Source: Pectobacterium cacticida (GTDB lineage Bacteria > Pseudomonadota > Gammaproteobacteria > Enterobacterales > Enterobacteriaceae). From it: 64,000 bases of DNA. This document shows, one piece after another, positions 1 through 9,218 of this stretch; within the stretch, counting starts at the first letter, position 1; each line of letters opens with the position of its first letter. The stretch is taken from positions 620,001-684,000 of the forward strand of contig NZ_CP133656.1 of the NCBI RefSeq assembly GCF_036885195.1. Reading direction: 5' to 3'. Under the pieces are notes generated by a model. It was not told the origin of the DNA and did no database searches. It saw nothing but the letters and a program-made list of their open reading frames with translations. The position numbers were made by a program, and so were the translations under genes.

Positions 1-1
1 G

Positions 2-580
2 GTGACTTGTCACGGCGTATCAGCGCATTCGGGAACGACGCCGATGATGCAACGACGAGATGCCATGACGCTGGCTCGTCAACAGCTTAACCGTATTGAG
101 CAAGCGATGGACGATGCGGCGGATGACGCCTTAAGATTGACGTTTGGTCGTTGGCAGGTCACACCGAATGCGATCAACACGATTCCCTCAAATGTGCGCT
201 TTACCCTTGATTTTCGCCATCCCTCGACGGAAAAGCTGGCACAACTCGACGCGGTAATGGCGTCGTTGGCTAGTGATTGCGTCACTGTCGAATTATTACT
301 CAATAAGGCGCCCGTCACTTTTGATGCGCGCCTCAACCAGGTCCTGGAGAATACGGCCAATACCTTGGATATACCGCACATGACGCTATTGTCAGGTGCA
401 TTTCACGATGCCATGTATCTGTCCGAACACTGTCCGACCAGCATGCTTTTTGTCCCTAGCCACAACGGCATTAGCCATAATCCGGCTGAATATACCGATC
501 CTCGCTCACTGGCGTCCGGCGCTCGTGCGTTGGCCTGCGCACTCACTGAGCTATCCCACTCAATCGAAGGAGTTAAATGA
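2..580 (+). CDS. M20-family amidohydrolase (allantoate / N-carbamoyl-amino-acid hydrolase type), C-terminal part
   Basis: The window starts inside this gene; 192 residues of a protein whose family is usually about 400 long are visible. Family enzymes are metal-dependent hydrolases that cleave allantoate, ureidoglycine or N-carbamoyl amino acids, releasing ammonia. The visible part holds the motif HGVSAHSGTTPM of the dimerisation domain, the FHDAMYLS segment, and SHNGISHNPAEYT near the end, where a His serves as metal ligand in the family. The stop overlaps the next start (ATGA), so it is translationally coupled to the DUF1989 gene, which points to a ureide or carbamoyl-nitrogen catabolic operon. 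Exact substrate cannot be told from the fragment. Seen: motifs and coupling; inferred: pathway. Confidence 0.8.
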   Translation: MTCHGVSAHSGTTPMMQRRDAMTLARQQLNRIEQAMDDAADDALRLTFGRWQVTPNAINTIPSNVRFTLDFRHPSTEKLAQLDAVMASLASDCVTVELLLNKAPVTFDARLNQVLENTANTLDIPHMTLLSGAFHDAMYLSEHCPTSMLFVPSHNGISHNPAEYTDPRSLASGARALACALTELSHSIEGVK

Positions 581-1281
581 TGACCACAACGACACACTAT
601 CCATCCTGCTGTGAGAAAGACAATGGCGATGCGCTAGGACGCAATCCAACGGCTACATCACCCATTTCGGCCGACGGCGTTCCCATTCTCAATGAGCTAT
701 ATACGATTCCGCCGCGTTGCGGACGTGCCGTTAAACTAAAAAAAGGGCAGGTGATTAAGATCATCAACACCCCAGGCAGTCAGGTTTGCGATACCTGGTT
801 TTTCAATAGCGAGGATCTCAGCGAGTTTTCTTCCATGGAGCATACGCGCGCCTTCATCGACAAGATTATCCCGCAGCCGGGTGATGTGCTGGTGACCAAC
901 CAGCGCCGTGCGATCGCGACATTACTGACCGATACGTCGCCCGGCGTACACGATACGTTGATCGCGGCGTGCGATCTTTATCGTTACACCAACATGGGGA
1001 TCACGGAATACCACGATAGCTGTGCCGACAATATGCGTATGGCGCTGAATGCGATTGGTTTGCGTGCGCGTGAAGTGCCACAACCGCTTAATTTATGGAT
1101 GAATACGCCGGTAAATCCTGATTATTCTATTTCCTGGTTGCCCGCTGTCAGCAAAGCGGGTGATTATGTAGAAATTCGCGCCGAGCTGGACTGCGTGGCG
1201 GTGATGTCTGCCTGCCCACAAGACATCGTCCCTATCAACGGCTGCTCGCCAAAAGAAATTCAATTTATCGTAATGGAATAA
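577..1281 (+). CDS. DUF1989 / urea carboxylase-associated family protein
   Basis: A 234-residue cytosolic protein of the DUF1989 family, which often sits beside urea carboxylase or amidohydrolase genes; its biochemical role is not established. Family hallmarks are visible: GSQVCDTWFF around residue 65, EHTR in SSMEHTRAF, a HDTLIAACD segment, SCADNM, and CVAVMSACPQD near the C-terminus, with conserved Cys and His that could bind a metal. The start ATG (ATGATG) overlaps the upstream stop and has a good AAGGAG ribosome site about 5 bases before it. A second DUF1989 gene lies at 50632-51483, coupled to a GntR regulator and transporter, so this genome uses the family in at least two operons. Confidence 0.85.
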   Translation: MMTTTTHYPSCCEKDNGDALGRNPTATSPISADGVPILNELYTIPPRCGRAVKLKKGQVIKIINTPGSQVCDTWFFNSEDLSEFSSMEHTRAFIDKIIPQPGDVLVTNQRRAIATLLTDTSPGVHDTLIAACDLYRYTNMGITEYHDSCADNMRMALNAIGLRAREVPQPLNLWMNTPVNPDYSISWLPAVSKAGDYVEIRAELDCVAVMSACPQDIVPINGCSPKEIQFIVME

Positions 1282-1338
1282 CTTATCCTGTCTGGCCTGC
1301 ATGATGCAGGCCATTGGCAAAACTCAAGAAGTCGAGAT

Positions 1339-1926
1339 ATGAAAAAGAACGCCGACCCGAAATCTACCAGCACGCCGTTGGGAATGCGGCTACGCCATGC
1401 ACGTCTAGTACATGAAATGACGCTCAAACAACTTGCGCAAAAAGTGGCGTGCTCAGAGAGCCTGTTATCCAAATTGGAAAACGATGCAGCATCGCCGTCG
1501 TTGGCGATGCTGCATCGTTTGGCGAAAGCGTTGGAAACCAGCATTGCCGACCTGATGGCCGATGACTGGGCCGCTGAGCAGCCAGTACTAAAACCAGAAC
1601 AACGAAACCGTAAGCGATTTTTGCAGCGCAGTAAAAAGGGGGGGATTGAGCTGGAAAATCTGACCCAGCCTCATAAAGGCGGATTATTGCAAGGCAATAT
1701 TCATATTATTGAGCCTGGCGTCGCTAGCGATGGGTTGATTGAACATCATGGTGAAGAGATGGGCTATGTGCTCGAAGGTAAGCTGGAATTACGTCTGGGA
1801 GATGATGTCTGGACGTTGGAACAGGGCGATTCATTCTATTTCTCGAGCCAGATCCCCCATGGCTATCGTAATAGTGGCGATGTCGTCGTCAAGGTGCTGT
1901 GGGTTAATACCCCGGTCACATTCTAA
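1339..1926 (+). CDS. XRE-family regulator with C-terminal cupin sensor domain
   Basis: 195 residues: an N-terminal XRE helix-turn-helix (about residues 12-70, with TLKQLAQKVACSESLLSKLE) followed by a small cupin (about 120-195, with HHGEEMGYVLEGKLEL and FYFSSQIPHGYRN). This architecture is typical of one-component regulators that sense small metabolites and control the adjacent catabolic genes, often for amino acids, polyamines or ureides. It lies 57 bases after the DUF1989 gene on the same strand and is the probable local regulator of that operon (inference). No operator was identified. After its stop, about 200 bases up to 2134 carry no convincing gene. Confidence 0.87.
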   Translation: MKKNADPKSTSTPLGMRLRHARLVHEMTLKQLAQKVACSESLLSKLENDAASPSLAMLHRLAKALETSIADLMADDWAAEQPVLKPEQRNRKRFLQRSKKGGIELENLTQPHKGGLLQGNIHIIEPGVASDGLIEHHGEEMGYVLEGKLELRLGDDVWTLEQGDSFYFSSQIPHGYRNSGDVVVKVLWVNTPVTF

Positions 1927-2134
1927 TTCTTGCTGTTCTCTTTATTGAACGCGCCGATGGCCTTTTCCACGCTTCAATCGGGCGTGTGAAACAGCTGGTT
2001 TTCCAAGCCAGACATTAAATGCGGGCGCGTAATGCCACGAGTGTTACGTTCAATGCGTTGCATGAATATTTTCCCTGTCAGAGTCTTCCCTCTGGCTCTT
2101 CTCTGATATCACATGCCTCGTGTCTAACGGGTTA

Positions 2135-2449
2135 TCATGCGGAGACTAAATTGGGCGAAAAGTGGCAGTAATTCCTGACAGTTTTGGTCCGATCGTAGGT
2201 CAAACTTGTAAGCCAATATGCCGTCATGGCTTTTTTGGCTTCATCCCGGCGTTGTCTGGCATCAGTCAAAGAAACAGCAGGATAGACGCCGATGGAAAAC
2301 ACCTTCTATTCCCCTTCAAAGCGATAGCCTAACTGCCCGTATTTGGAACCGTTGGGATGTACCAGTAGGTAGAGGCCGAACCCGTCAGTAAGCTTAACCA
2401 CCTTTTCTGACGGCTTGGCATTTTTTACTTTCGTATCAGTCAGTGACAC
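2135..2449 (-). pseudogene. decayed P4-type tyrosine integrase, N-terminal remnant
   Basis: On the minus strand, reading from a GTG at 2449, the translation begins VSLTDTKVKNAKPSEK, then LTDGFGLYLLVHPNG and GVYPAVSLTDARQRRDEAKK. These are the arm-binding N-terminus (DUF4102-like) of P4-type integrases. An in-frame TAG interrupts it after FEGE, and after about 75 residues homology is lost; the frame ends at 2135. The start is about 180 bases from the tRNA-Asn 3'-end copy at 2628-2644, the same geometry as the intact ICE integrase at the other end. It is therefore most likely the relic of an earlier element in the same tRNA. Unmistakably broken. Confidence 0.75.
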
Positions 2450-2592
2450 GACGGCACCCTCCGATTACTGGTAAAAACGAAATCGAACCCGCTTTACCCG
2501 TATTTTTACCAGCAAAAGGGTATGGCTTCGCGTGTTTTAAGGTGGACGAGGGTGAACCTAAAGAAGGGGGTAACCAATTGATTAAAAGCAAA

Positions 2593-2620
2593 AAAGCAGA
2601 CGTCAGTGAACGTCTGCTTT
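2593..2620 (-). terminator. intrinsic terminator, probably the original tRNA-Asn terminator displaced by the ICE
   Basis: A perfect inverted repeat AAAGCAGACGT / ACGTCTGCTTT with a 6-base loop is followed on the minus strand by a T-rich run (TTTTTTGCTTTT). It lies just beyond the left copy of the tRNA-Asn 3' end and in the tRNA's orientation, so it is best read as the terminator that followed tRNA-Asn before the 34-kb element was inserted. Confidence 0.75.
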
Positions 2621-2627
2621 CTTTAAA

Positions 2628-2644
2628 TTGGCTCCTCTGACTGG
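2628..2644. repeat. attL: 17-bp direct repeat of the tRNA-Asn 3' end
   Basis: TTGGCTCCTCTGACTGG matches 36997-37013 exactly. It contains the complement of the tRNA CCA end, the acceptor stem strand and the start of the T arm. It marks the distal end of the ICE; flanking bases differ between copies. Confidence 0.85.
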
Positions 2645-3159
2645 GATCGCCTTTGCCATTAACTGGCTAATAAATAAGCTAAATCAGAAATTCCTTTCTG
2701 TCAAGACCACCAGAGTGACCACCATTTGATTGAATGTCGAATGCGGTCTAATCATCTTAAAAAATAAGCCTTTGATTTATATATTGTAAATCAAGACAAA
2801 CGATGGTGTTGTTTTATAAGTGATTGATAAATAATAATTTGTTAATTTTAAGACGAAGCATAAGGTAAGTACTTTACTAAACGAGCATTTTATTGACAGA
2901 AACTATTTGAAATAATGTTGCCCACCAGAAACAACAGAAGTTCTCTGTATAACACGAGATCCCCGCCAGATGAACAGCTATTGTTTTTAATTGCATGTTT
3001 TTTAAATGATTTTCTCGTCATGTAACATCCTCAGGTGCGATCATAAAGTTTGGTCTAAATGATTTTCTTGAGTAGAATAAGAGGAACTATTCTTGTCAAC
3101 TTTATGTCATTGAATAACAAATCTAATAATAATAATTAGTTAGATTGTGTATGTGACGA
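2645..3159. other. AT-rich intergenic region inside the left ICE end
   Basis: No gene seen. Two copies of GACCACCA lie at 2705-2712 and 2717-2724; TGACCACCA recurs at 36878-36886 just inside the other end, so these may be integrase arm sites (inference). The rest is AT-rich and presumably holds the promoter of the methyltransferase operon, but no -35/-10 pair stands out. Confidence 0.4.
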
Positions 3160-4236
3160 ATGGATACTAAATTGATTGCAATAGATTTCTTTTGTGGATG
3201 TGGGGGAGCTAGCGAAGGGCTACGTCAGGCCGGTTTTGACGTTGTTCTTGGCATTGATGTAGATCAGCAGGCCTCAGAAACATACAAAGCTAACTTCCCT
3301 GATGCTGATTTCATCTTCGATGATATCAGAAATGTAACTGTTGAAAGGGTTGCGAACTCTATAGCATTCAAAAGTGCAGATGGTTTGCTTTTAAGTGCCT
3401 GCGCCCCTTGCCAACCTTTCTCACAGCAAAACAAATATAAAAACAAAGATGATGAAAGGATTTGCCTCCTAGACGAAACTCACCGCTTCGTTTCAAGACT
3501 CTTACCAGAATATATTTTATTAGAAAATGTTCCTGGTATACAGAAAATTGATGGTAGTAAAGAAAGTCCTTTCACAAGATTTATTTCTTTGCTTGATAAG
3601 CTAAACTACCACTATGTGTATTTTGTGGCAAATGCTGAAAAATATGGCGTGCCGCAAAGAAGAAAACGGTTTGTTCTTCTGGCTAGTTTGCTAGGACCAA
3701 TATCAATACCAGAGCCAACTCATGATATAGAAAATTCACCTGTAAAAACAGTTAGAGAATTTATTGGTGAATATCCAAAACTTGCATCGGGAGAAGTCGA
3801 TAAAAATGATGAACTACATCGTTCGGCGATCCTAACTGAGTTGAATTTAGAGAGAATAAAAAATACCCCAGAAGGAGGGGATCGCAGGGACTGGCCGACC
3901 AATTTAATCAACACTTGTCACAAAGATTATACTGGCCATACAGATACCTATGGCAGAATGTCATGGGATAAACCTGCTCCGACTTTGACAACAAAGTGCA
4001 ATAGTTATTCGAATGGACGTTTTGGTCACCCAGATATAACACAAAATCGAGCTATAAGTATTAGAGAAGCGTCTCGACTACAAACATTTCCAAAAAAATA
4101 TATATTTAAAGGTTCTTTTAATTCGATGGCGAAACAAATTGGAAATGCTGTCCCTTGTGAGTTAGCTCGACAATTTGGTCTGCACTTCATTGAGCATAAT
4201 GAGGCTTCAAAGAGAGATAACCATGGCAAATTTTAA
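3160..4236 (+). CDS. C5-cytosine DNA methyltransferase (Dcm type)
   Basis: 358 residues with the ordered motifs of DNA (cytosine-5) methyltransferases: motif I DFFCGCGGASEGL (residues 9-21), motif IV APCQPFS with catalytic Cys84, motif VI ENVPG (122-126), motif VIII YGVPQRRKR (162-170), and motif X IGNAVP near the C-terminus after a short target-recognition region. It transfers a methyl group from S-adenosylmethionine to cytosine in a specific DNA sequence that cannot be predicted here. The ribosome site is weak. It overlaps the downstream GHKL gene by 14 bases, which is tight coupling; no restriction nuclease is recognisable next to it. In such an operon it most likely marks self DNA (inference). 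Base composition is far more AT-rich than the transfer genes. Confidence 0.93.
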   Translation: MDTKLIAIDFFCGCGGASEGLRQAGFDVVLGIDVDQQASETYKANFPDADFIFDDIRNVTVERVANSIAFKSADGLLLSACAPCQPFSQQNKYKNKDDERICLLDETHRFVSRLLPEYILLENVPGIQKIDGSKESPFTRFISLLDKLNYHYVYFVANAEKYGVPQRRKRFVLLASLLGPISIPEPTHDIENSPVKTVREFIGEYPKLASGEVDKNDELHRSAILTELNLERIKNTPEGGDRRDWPTNLINTCHKDYTGHTDTYGRMSWDKPAPTLTTKCNSYSNGRFGHPDITQNRAISIREASRLQTFPKKYIFKGSFNSMAKQIGNAVPCELARQFGLHFIEHNEASKRDNHGKF

Positions 4237-7198
4237 GACAAGAGCTAGAACCTTAGACTTATTAGGCCGACAACAGATTGCGGGCATCCCTACGGCCATA
4301 AATGAGCTATTAAAAAATGCTCATGATGCTTATGCTGATCATGTTGATATAGATTATTTTCGTAGGAAAAGCCTTTTTATTATCAGAGATGATGGCGTAG
4401 GTATGTCAAGAACTGACTTTGAAAATAGATGGCTTACATTAGGTACTGAGTCGAAAGTTCAACATACAAACGCATCCCTTCCCCCAGTAGATGAATCTAA
4501 AAAATTTAGACATCAGATGGGGGAGAAAGGTATAGGTCGCCTCGCTATAGCCTCAATAGGTAAACAGGTATTAATAATAACTAAGGCTAAAAACACGAAT
4601 GAGATAACGGCTGCATTTATTAATTGGCAAATATTTGAACTTCCTGGGTTAAATTTAGATGATATCGTTGTTCCGACCAAAACATTTCAACAAATTCCAG
4701 ATGTCGATCAAGTAAACTCTATGAAGTCTGAGTTACTAGATTCAGTTGATATTTTATTCAGCAAAGATTCTTTAAGTGAAGAAAAATACTTAGAAATAAA
4801 AGAAACCATAACATCTTTTTCTATTTGCCCAAAAACGCTGAGTAAAAAATTAATTCGATTTAGCACCTTTGGTAGTAATGATTCAGGAGGTACGATCTTT
4901 ATCATTTCTCCCGTTGATGAAATTCTGAATTCAGATATCGATGGTGATGGTAATGATAAAGAGGCTACAAAAATAGAAAAAATGTTGATGGGTTTTCATA
5001 ATACAATGACGATATCTCATCCTGAACCTTTGTTAGATATCGTATTCAGAGATTATAGAAGTAATGATGATACTTATATTGATCTTATTGACAAAGAGCA
5101 CTTTTTCACTAGTGAGGATTTTGAACAAGCAGATCATCATTTTCATGGTTTTTTTGACGAATACGGGCAGTTTAAAGGTAACATAAGAATTTATCATGAT
5201 AAAAACTTTGAACATATAGTCAATTGGACTGGAAATAACCTAAATCTAACCAGTTGTGGTCCTTTTGAAATAAACCTTGCTTATGTTCAGGGGGATAGAA
5301 GGCATTCAATAATGGCTAATGAAGATTATGCCCGAGTTACATCCAAATCTGATAAGTTCGGTGGTTTATATATTTATAAAGATAATATTAGAATTTTACC
5401 TTATGGTGATTCTGATTATGATTATCTTGAAATTGAAAAAAGACGATCTAAACATGCTGGTTCTGCTTTCTTTTCGTATAGGAGAATGTTTGGAGTTATA
5501 AGTCTTTCGCAAAACGAAAATTTTAGATTAAAAGAAAAGGCTGGGCGTGAAGGGTTTATTGAAGATCAGGCATACAAGCATCTGAGAGATATTCTTAAAA
5601 ACTTCTTTATCCAACTGGCGGCTGATTTTTTCCGAGATGATGTAAAAGCGGGCCCAAAAGCAGAAATTTGGGCAACAAAAAGAAATGAATTACTTTCTTC
5701 TCACAAAGCATTAGAGAAACGAGAAAAGCAAGCTAAGCTAAAAAAAGCTAAATTTGAATCTGCTCTTGGCTATTTCTTTGAGCATCATTCAAATGGACTA
5801 ATTGAACAAGATGTAAATAATATTCTGACAGAAAGTGAACATAAGTTTCACAGTGTATACTCAATTAAAGATCCTGACATAGCCAGTCAGAAAATAATTG
5901 ATGTTGAATCCCAGACTAGAGAAGAGATTAATGCATATAAGCGCTCTATTATTGTCCCAACTCCTAGAGGGTTTTTAATTAGAGGAGAGCTGAAAGAAGA
6001 TTATAATACATATCTAACGACCTTGCAGGAGTTAGAGGGTACATGTTTTCAGCCAGCTATCGAAAAAATTGATCAATTAGTTGATAAAGCAATTAATGAT
6101 TATCAAATAAAAATAAGCAAACGTAAGCGTTTAGAACAGGCGGTTGATTTTATTTCTGTCGAAGCAAGGAAAGTCAATGCTGAAAAAAGAAAAAGCACAG
6201 AACAAGTTGTTCTGGATATAAACAAAAGAGTTAAAGAGTTAACATCAGATTTAATGATTGATTTAGATAACCAAATCCGCATTGTAAAAGACAAATTTAA
6301 ACACATATCTATAGAAAGTGAATCTGATATTGATTTAGTTGCTAAACGAAATGAATTAGCAGCAGAAATTACCAATGTCAGCGAAAGAAATACAAATATT
6401 TTAGATACTATCATCAGACAACTTGAGGGTGTTTATTGGGAGAAAGATGAAGATAATAATTATATAACCAGTGAACTAATAACCGAAGTGCTTGGTGAAG
6501 AAGTTGATGCTTTGAGAGAAAAAATTCATGCTGATGTTGAGTTGAGTCAGCTTGGTTTAGCTGTGAGTATCATTCATCATGAATTTAATAGTACTGTTAG
6601 ATCGATAAGAACTAGTCTTAAAGATTTAAAGGCTTGGAGCGATGTCAATGAAGATCTTGAAGGTGTCTATAAAAATATTAAGATTAACTTCGAGCATTTA
6701 GATGGTTATCTCAATCTCTTTACCCCATTAAATAGAAGATTACAGAGGAAAAGAGAAGAAATTAAACTTCTTGAAATTAAATCATTCTTAATCGATTTGT
6801 TTAAAAATAGAATGGATAGGCATAATATTTCTTTCAAACATACGAAGGGATATTCAAAGGGTAAACTTTATGGTTTCCGCTCATCCTTTTATCCAGTTTT
6901 CGTAAACGTAATCGATAATGCAATTTATTGGCTAAATGAAAGTAATAGTAGCGACAAAACTATAAGATTACACGCCGATGATAACGGCAATGTCTATATA
7001 TCTAATAATGGACCAATCGTTGATTATCGTGATAAAGACAGAATATTTAGCCTAGGTTTTTCAAGAAAATATAATGGTCGGGGAATGGGGTTGCATATCA
7101 GCAATGAAGTTCTGGAGTCGATAGGTTATAAATTGACGTTAGATGAGCCAAGAGAGGGTTCAACTGTTACATTTAAAATTTCCATGGTGGAAAAATAA
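4223..7198 (+). CDS. dual GHKL ATPase: MutL/Hsp90/MORC-like N-terminus, histidine-kinase-like C-terminus
   Basis: 991 residues; I start at the ATG at 4223 because upstream codons lie in the methyltransferase C-terminus. The N-terminal Bergerat-fold ATPase shows the N box INELLKNAHDAY (E28, N32), G1 box RDDGVGM (D56-M61) and G2 box GEKGIGRLA (100-108). A long middle part is rich in charged helices (about 450-770) and is probably coiled coil. The C-terminus resembles a histidine kinase: an H-box-like HHEFNSTVRSIR (H785/H786), an N box NVIDNAIYWL near 894, ISNNGP in place of the usual DxGxG, and GRGMGLHIS near 955. It overlaps the methyltransferase gene and is followed after one base by a receiver-domain gene. 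Likely a sensor ATPase that phosphorylates the receiver protein (inference). No exact named system is recognised. Confidence 0.8.
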   Translation: MANFKTRARTLDLLGRQQIAGIPTAINELLKNAHDAYADHVDIDYFRRKSLFIIRDDGVGMSRTDFENRWLTLGTESKVQHTNASLPPVDESKKFRHQMGEKGIGRLAIASIGKQVLIITKAKNTNEITAAFINWQIFELPGLNLDDIVVPTKTFQQIPDVDQVNSMKSELLDSVDILFSKDSLSEEKYLEIKETITSFSICPKTLSKKLIRFSTFGSNDSGGTIFIISPVDEILNSDIDGDGNDKEATKIEKMLMGFHNTMTISHPEPLLDIVFRDYRSNDDTYIDLIDKEHFFTSEDFEQADHHFHGFFDEYGQFKGNIRIYHDKNFEHIVNWTGNNLNLTSCGPFEINLAYVQGDRRHSIMANEDYARVTSKSDKFGGLYIYKDNIRILPYGDSDYDYLEIEKRRSKHAGSAFFSYRRMFGVISLSQNENFRLKEKAGREGFIEDQAYKHLRDILKNFFIQLAADFFRDDVKAGPKAEIWATKRNELLSSHKALEKREKQAKLKKAKFESALGYFFEHHSNGLIEQDVNNILTESEHKFHSVYSIKDPDIASQKIIDVESQTREEINAYKRSIIVPTPRGFLIRGELKEDYNTYLTTLQELEGTCFQPAIEKIDQLVDKAINDYQIKISKRKRLEQAVDFISVEARKVNAEKRKSTEQVVLDINKRVKELTSDLMIDLDNQIRIVKDKFKHISIESESDIDLVAKRNELAAEITNVSERNTNILDTIIRQLEGVYWEKDEDNNYITSELITEVLGEEVDALREKIHADVELSQLGLAVSIIHHEFNSTVRSIRTSLKDLKAWSDVNEDLEGVYKNIKINFEHLDGYLNLFTPLNRRLQRKREEIKLLEIKSFLIDLFKNRMDRHNISFKHTKGYSKGKLYGFRSSFYPVFVNVIDNAIYWLNESNSSDKTIRLHADDNGNVYISNNGPIVDYRDKDRIFSLGFSRKYNGRGMGLHISNEVLESIGYKLTLDEPREGSTVTFKISMVEK

Positions 7199-7199
7199 A

Positions 7200-8849
7200 A
7201 TGAAAACATTCAATGAATTTTCAACAGCAGTTACAGATCATTTTATTCAGAATATTATCTTCATTGATGATAAAGCATATAATAGCAATGGCCCAAAAGA
7301 TCAGCATGAATTTGATGCACAAGAAGTCACAAAAATATTTTCTAAGAAGGGAAAAATTTGTGCTGTCTATAAACCTCAGCTAGTTAGCGATCTTGAATAC
7401 TTAACTTCAATTGCGAACAAGTCTGATGTAACAATACTTGATTGGCAGATAGTGCTTGATGAGGAACCAGCAGAAAATGATTCACAAAATGATGAAGAAG
7501 ATGCTGAGGAGGATGATGTAAGAGGCGTGTACACGAAGAAAATTATCACATCTCTTCTTGGTGATATTGATAATCAACACTGTATAAAATTGATCCTAAT
7601 TTATACTGGTGAGGTCGATCTCTCTAACATTGCATCAGAAATTAATGCGGCACTTAATGAAAAAAACATTTCTGGTTTCAGCATTAATCAAGATGATCCA
7701 TGCACTGTTATGTCTAATAATTGTAAAATCATGGTCATATCAAAAGCAAATGGAGGAGTCGGTCGAGCTCAACATTTACCACAATTGGCCAATAAAACAA
7801 AGAGTTATGAAGAATTACCTGATTTCATATCATTACAATTTACGGAAATGACAAGTGGGTTACTTTCCAATTTCGCAATGGAATCTCTTGCTGAAATTAG
7901 AAGGAACTTTCATCATATTTTGACTCTCTTTTCTAAGGAGTTAGACGCAGCTTATTTAGCACATCAAACTTTGTTACCTAACTCTTTTGATGCAAATGAA
8001 CTGTTAGTCCAGCTGCTGAGCGATACCTTTTCATCCATTATTAGATATAGAAGCCTAAATCAATTTTTGAATGAAGAAAAAGTCAAGTTATGGCTTGAAC
8101 AAAATATTGAAGATGGAGTAAAGCCATTCTATAAGGACGATGGTACTCCAGACAATGTTTTTTACCAAAGAAATGCGGACATATTATTGAGATTATTGCA
8201 GTCTGATTCCGATGTTAATAATAAATTTTCTAGTTCTTTAATCAGCAGCGATGGGCAACAACTATCAACAAAAAAAATCGGTATTCTAATAAAAAAATAT
8301 GCCACAACCTTGTTTGCGGAATTTGATAAGACAGAAGAAATTAATAAAAATTTTGCAAAGTTATGCTACCATAGAAGTGCAATTTTTTCGCCTCACCATC
8401 TTCCATTTTTATCACTGGGTACGGTTGTTAAAAGCACTCTCGATAATGGGTGTTATTATATTTGCATTCAACAAAGATGTGATTCTGTAAGAATTCAAGA
8501 GGGAGAGAAGCGTCGCTTTCTTTTTATTTCATTAGACGAGGTTAATGATGGTGGGTTTAACTTTTTAACCCCTAGTGGTATTAAACTTAAAATTGATAAG
8601 TCTACATATTCTCTACGAACAGTTAAGTTCTCGGGAACTAATGGTTTCGCTCTTGCAACAAGATGTGAAATTGATAACAAAAAATATTTTGAACCATCTT
8701 ATTACTCCAATGAAAAAGAACATTCCGAGAGGTTTGAGTTTATCATTGAGCTGAAAGAACTTTACGCTCAGCGCATAGTTGAGGAATATAGTTCGAGTCT
8801 ATCTCGTGTAGGTCTTGATGAACCCGAATGGGTACGGCGGTTGAACTAG
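7200..8849 (+). CDS. receiver-domain (response-regulator-like) protein with unknown C-terminal effector
   Basis: 549 residues, start ATG at 7200, one base after the GHKL stop. The first 190 residues look like a phospho-receiver: acidic pair IDD (D23, D24), putative phospho-acceptor D81 in ILDWQI, T136 in LIYTGE, and K182 in ISKANGG. Between D81 and T136 is a loop of almost pure acid (about residues 87-107). The remaining 360 residues show no helix-turn-helix or other DNA-binding motif and no nuclease motif I recognise. The neighbouring histidine-kinase-like protein is the obvious partner. Role inferred: effector or switch of a methyltransferase-linked defence system. Alternative: a regulator of the GHKL ATPase itself. 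Confidence 0.7.
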   Translation: MKTFNEFSTAVTDHFIQNIIFIDDKAYNSNGPKDQHEFDAQEVTKIFSKKGKICAVYKPQLVSDLEYLTSIANKSDVTILDWQIVLDEEPAENDSQNDEEDAEEDDVRGVYTKKIITSLLGDIDNQHCIKLILIYTGEVDLSNIASEINAALNEKNISGFSINQDDPCTVMSNNCKIMVISKANGGVGRAQHLPQLANKTKSYEELPDFISLQFTEMTSGLLSNFAMESLAEIRRNFHHILTLFSKELDAAYLAHQTLLPNSFDANELLVQLLSDTFSSIIRYRSLNQFLNEEKVKLWLEQNIEDGVKPFYKDDGTPDNVFYQRNADILLRLLQSDSDVNNKFSSSLISSDGQQLSTKKIGILIKKYATTLFAEFDKTEEINKNFAKLCYHRSAIFSPHHLPFLSLGTVVKSTLDNGCYYICIQQRCDSVRIQEGEKRRFLFISLDEVNDGGFNFLTPSGIKLKIDKSTYSLRTVKFSGTNGFALATRCEIDNKKYFEPSYYSNEKEHSERFEFIIELKELYAQRIVEEYSSSLSRVGLDEPEWVRRLN

Positions 8850-9218
8850 ATATTTATGCCATAAATGTATTTTCTTAGATGTTATATGACAGTTTCCAGG
8901 GTGCAATAAAAGGGAACTGTCAGTATTATTTTTATATATTATGGTTGTTGGCAAAAAATATGTTTCTGGTAAAAGGTAATTAAGTAACCTTCTTGTCCAA
9001 TCCATAGTTTTAATTATGATTATCATCAAGTGGTCATATGCGAAACAGTATCTAATATAACCTACATTGCCGTTAATAAATTTTATTTTCTCTTTGCAGG
9101 TTTCTTTTGTTTTCTAGTGTGATTGGAAGAGTTAGATAGAAGTCAAAAAATAAAAACATTGCCCGTATTATCTTAACGAAAAAATGACTACTTACCTTTA
9201 ATCCTGATTAATATAAGG
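8850..9218. other. intergenic region between convergent genes
   Basis: AT-rich, no gene seen. A GGGAACTGTCAG / CTGACA-like stretch near 8912-8925 is not convincing as a terminator. No other structure supported. Confidence 0.3.

Noticed and set aside
2443..2640. 65-residue plus-strand frame
   Set aside because: It is antisense to the integrase relic, runs through the terminator hairpin and the tRNA-end repeat, and has no family signal.
4175..4222. Upstream start for the GHKL protein giving 1007 residues
   Set aside because: The extra 16 residues are encoded inside the methyltransferase end; ATG 4223 begins the conserved domain.
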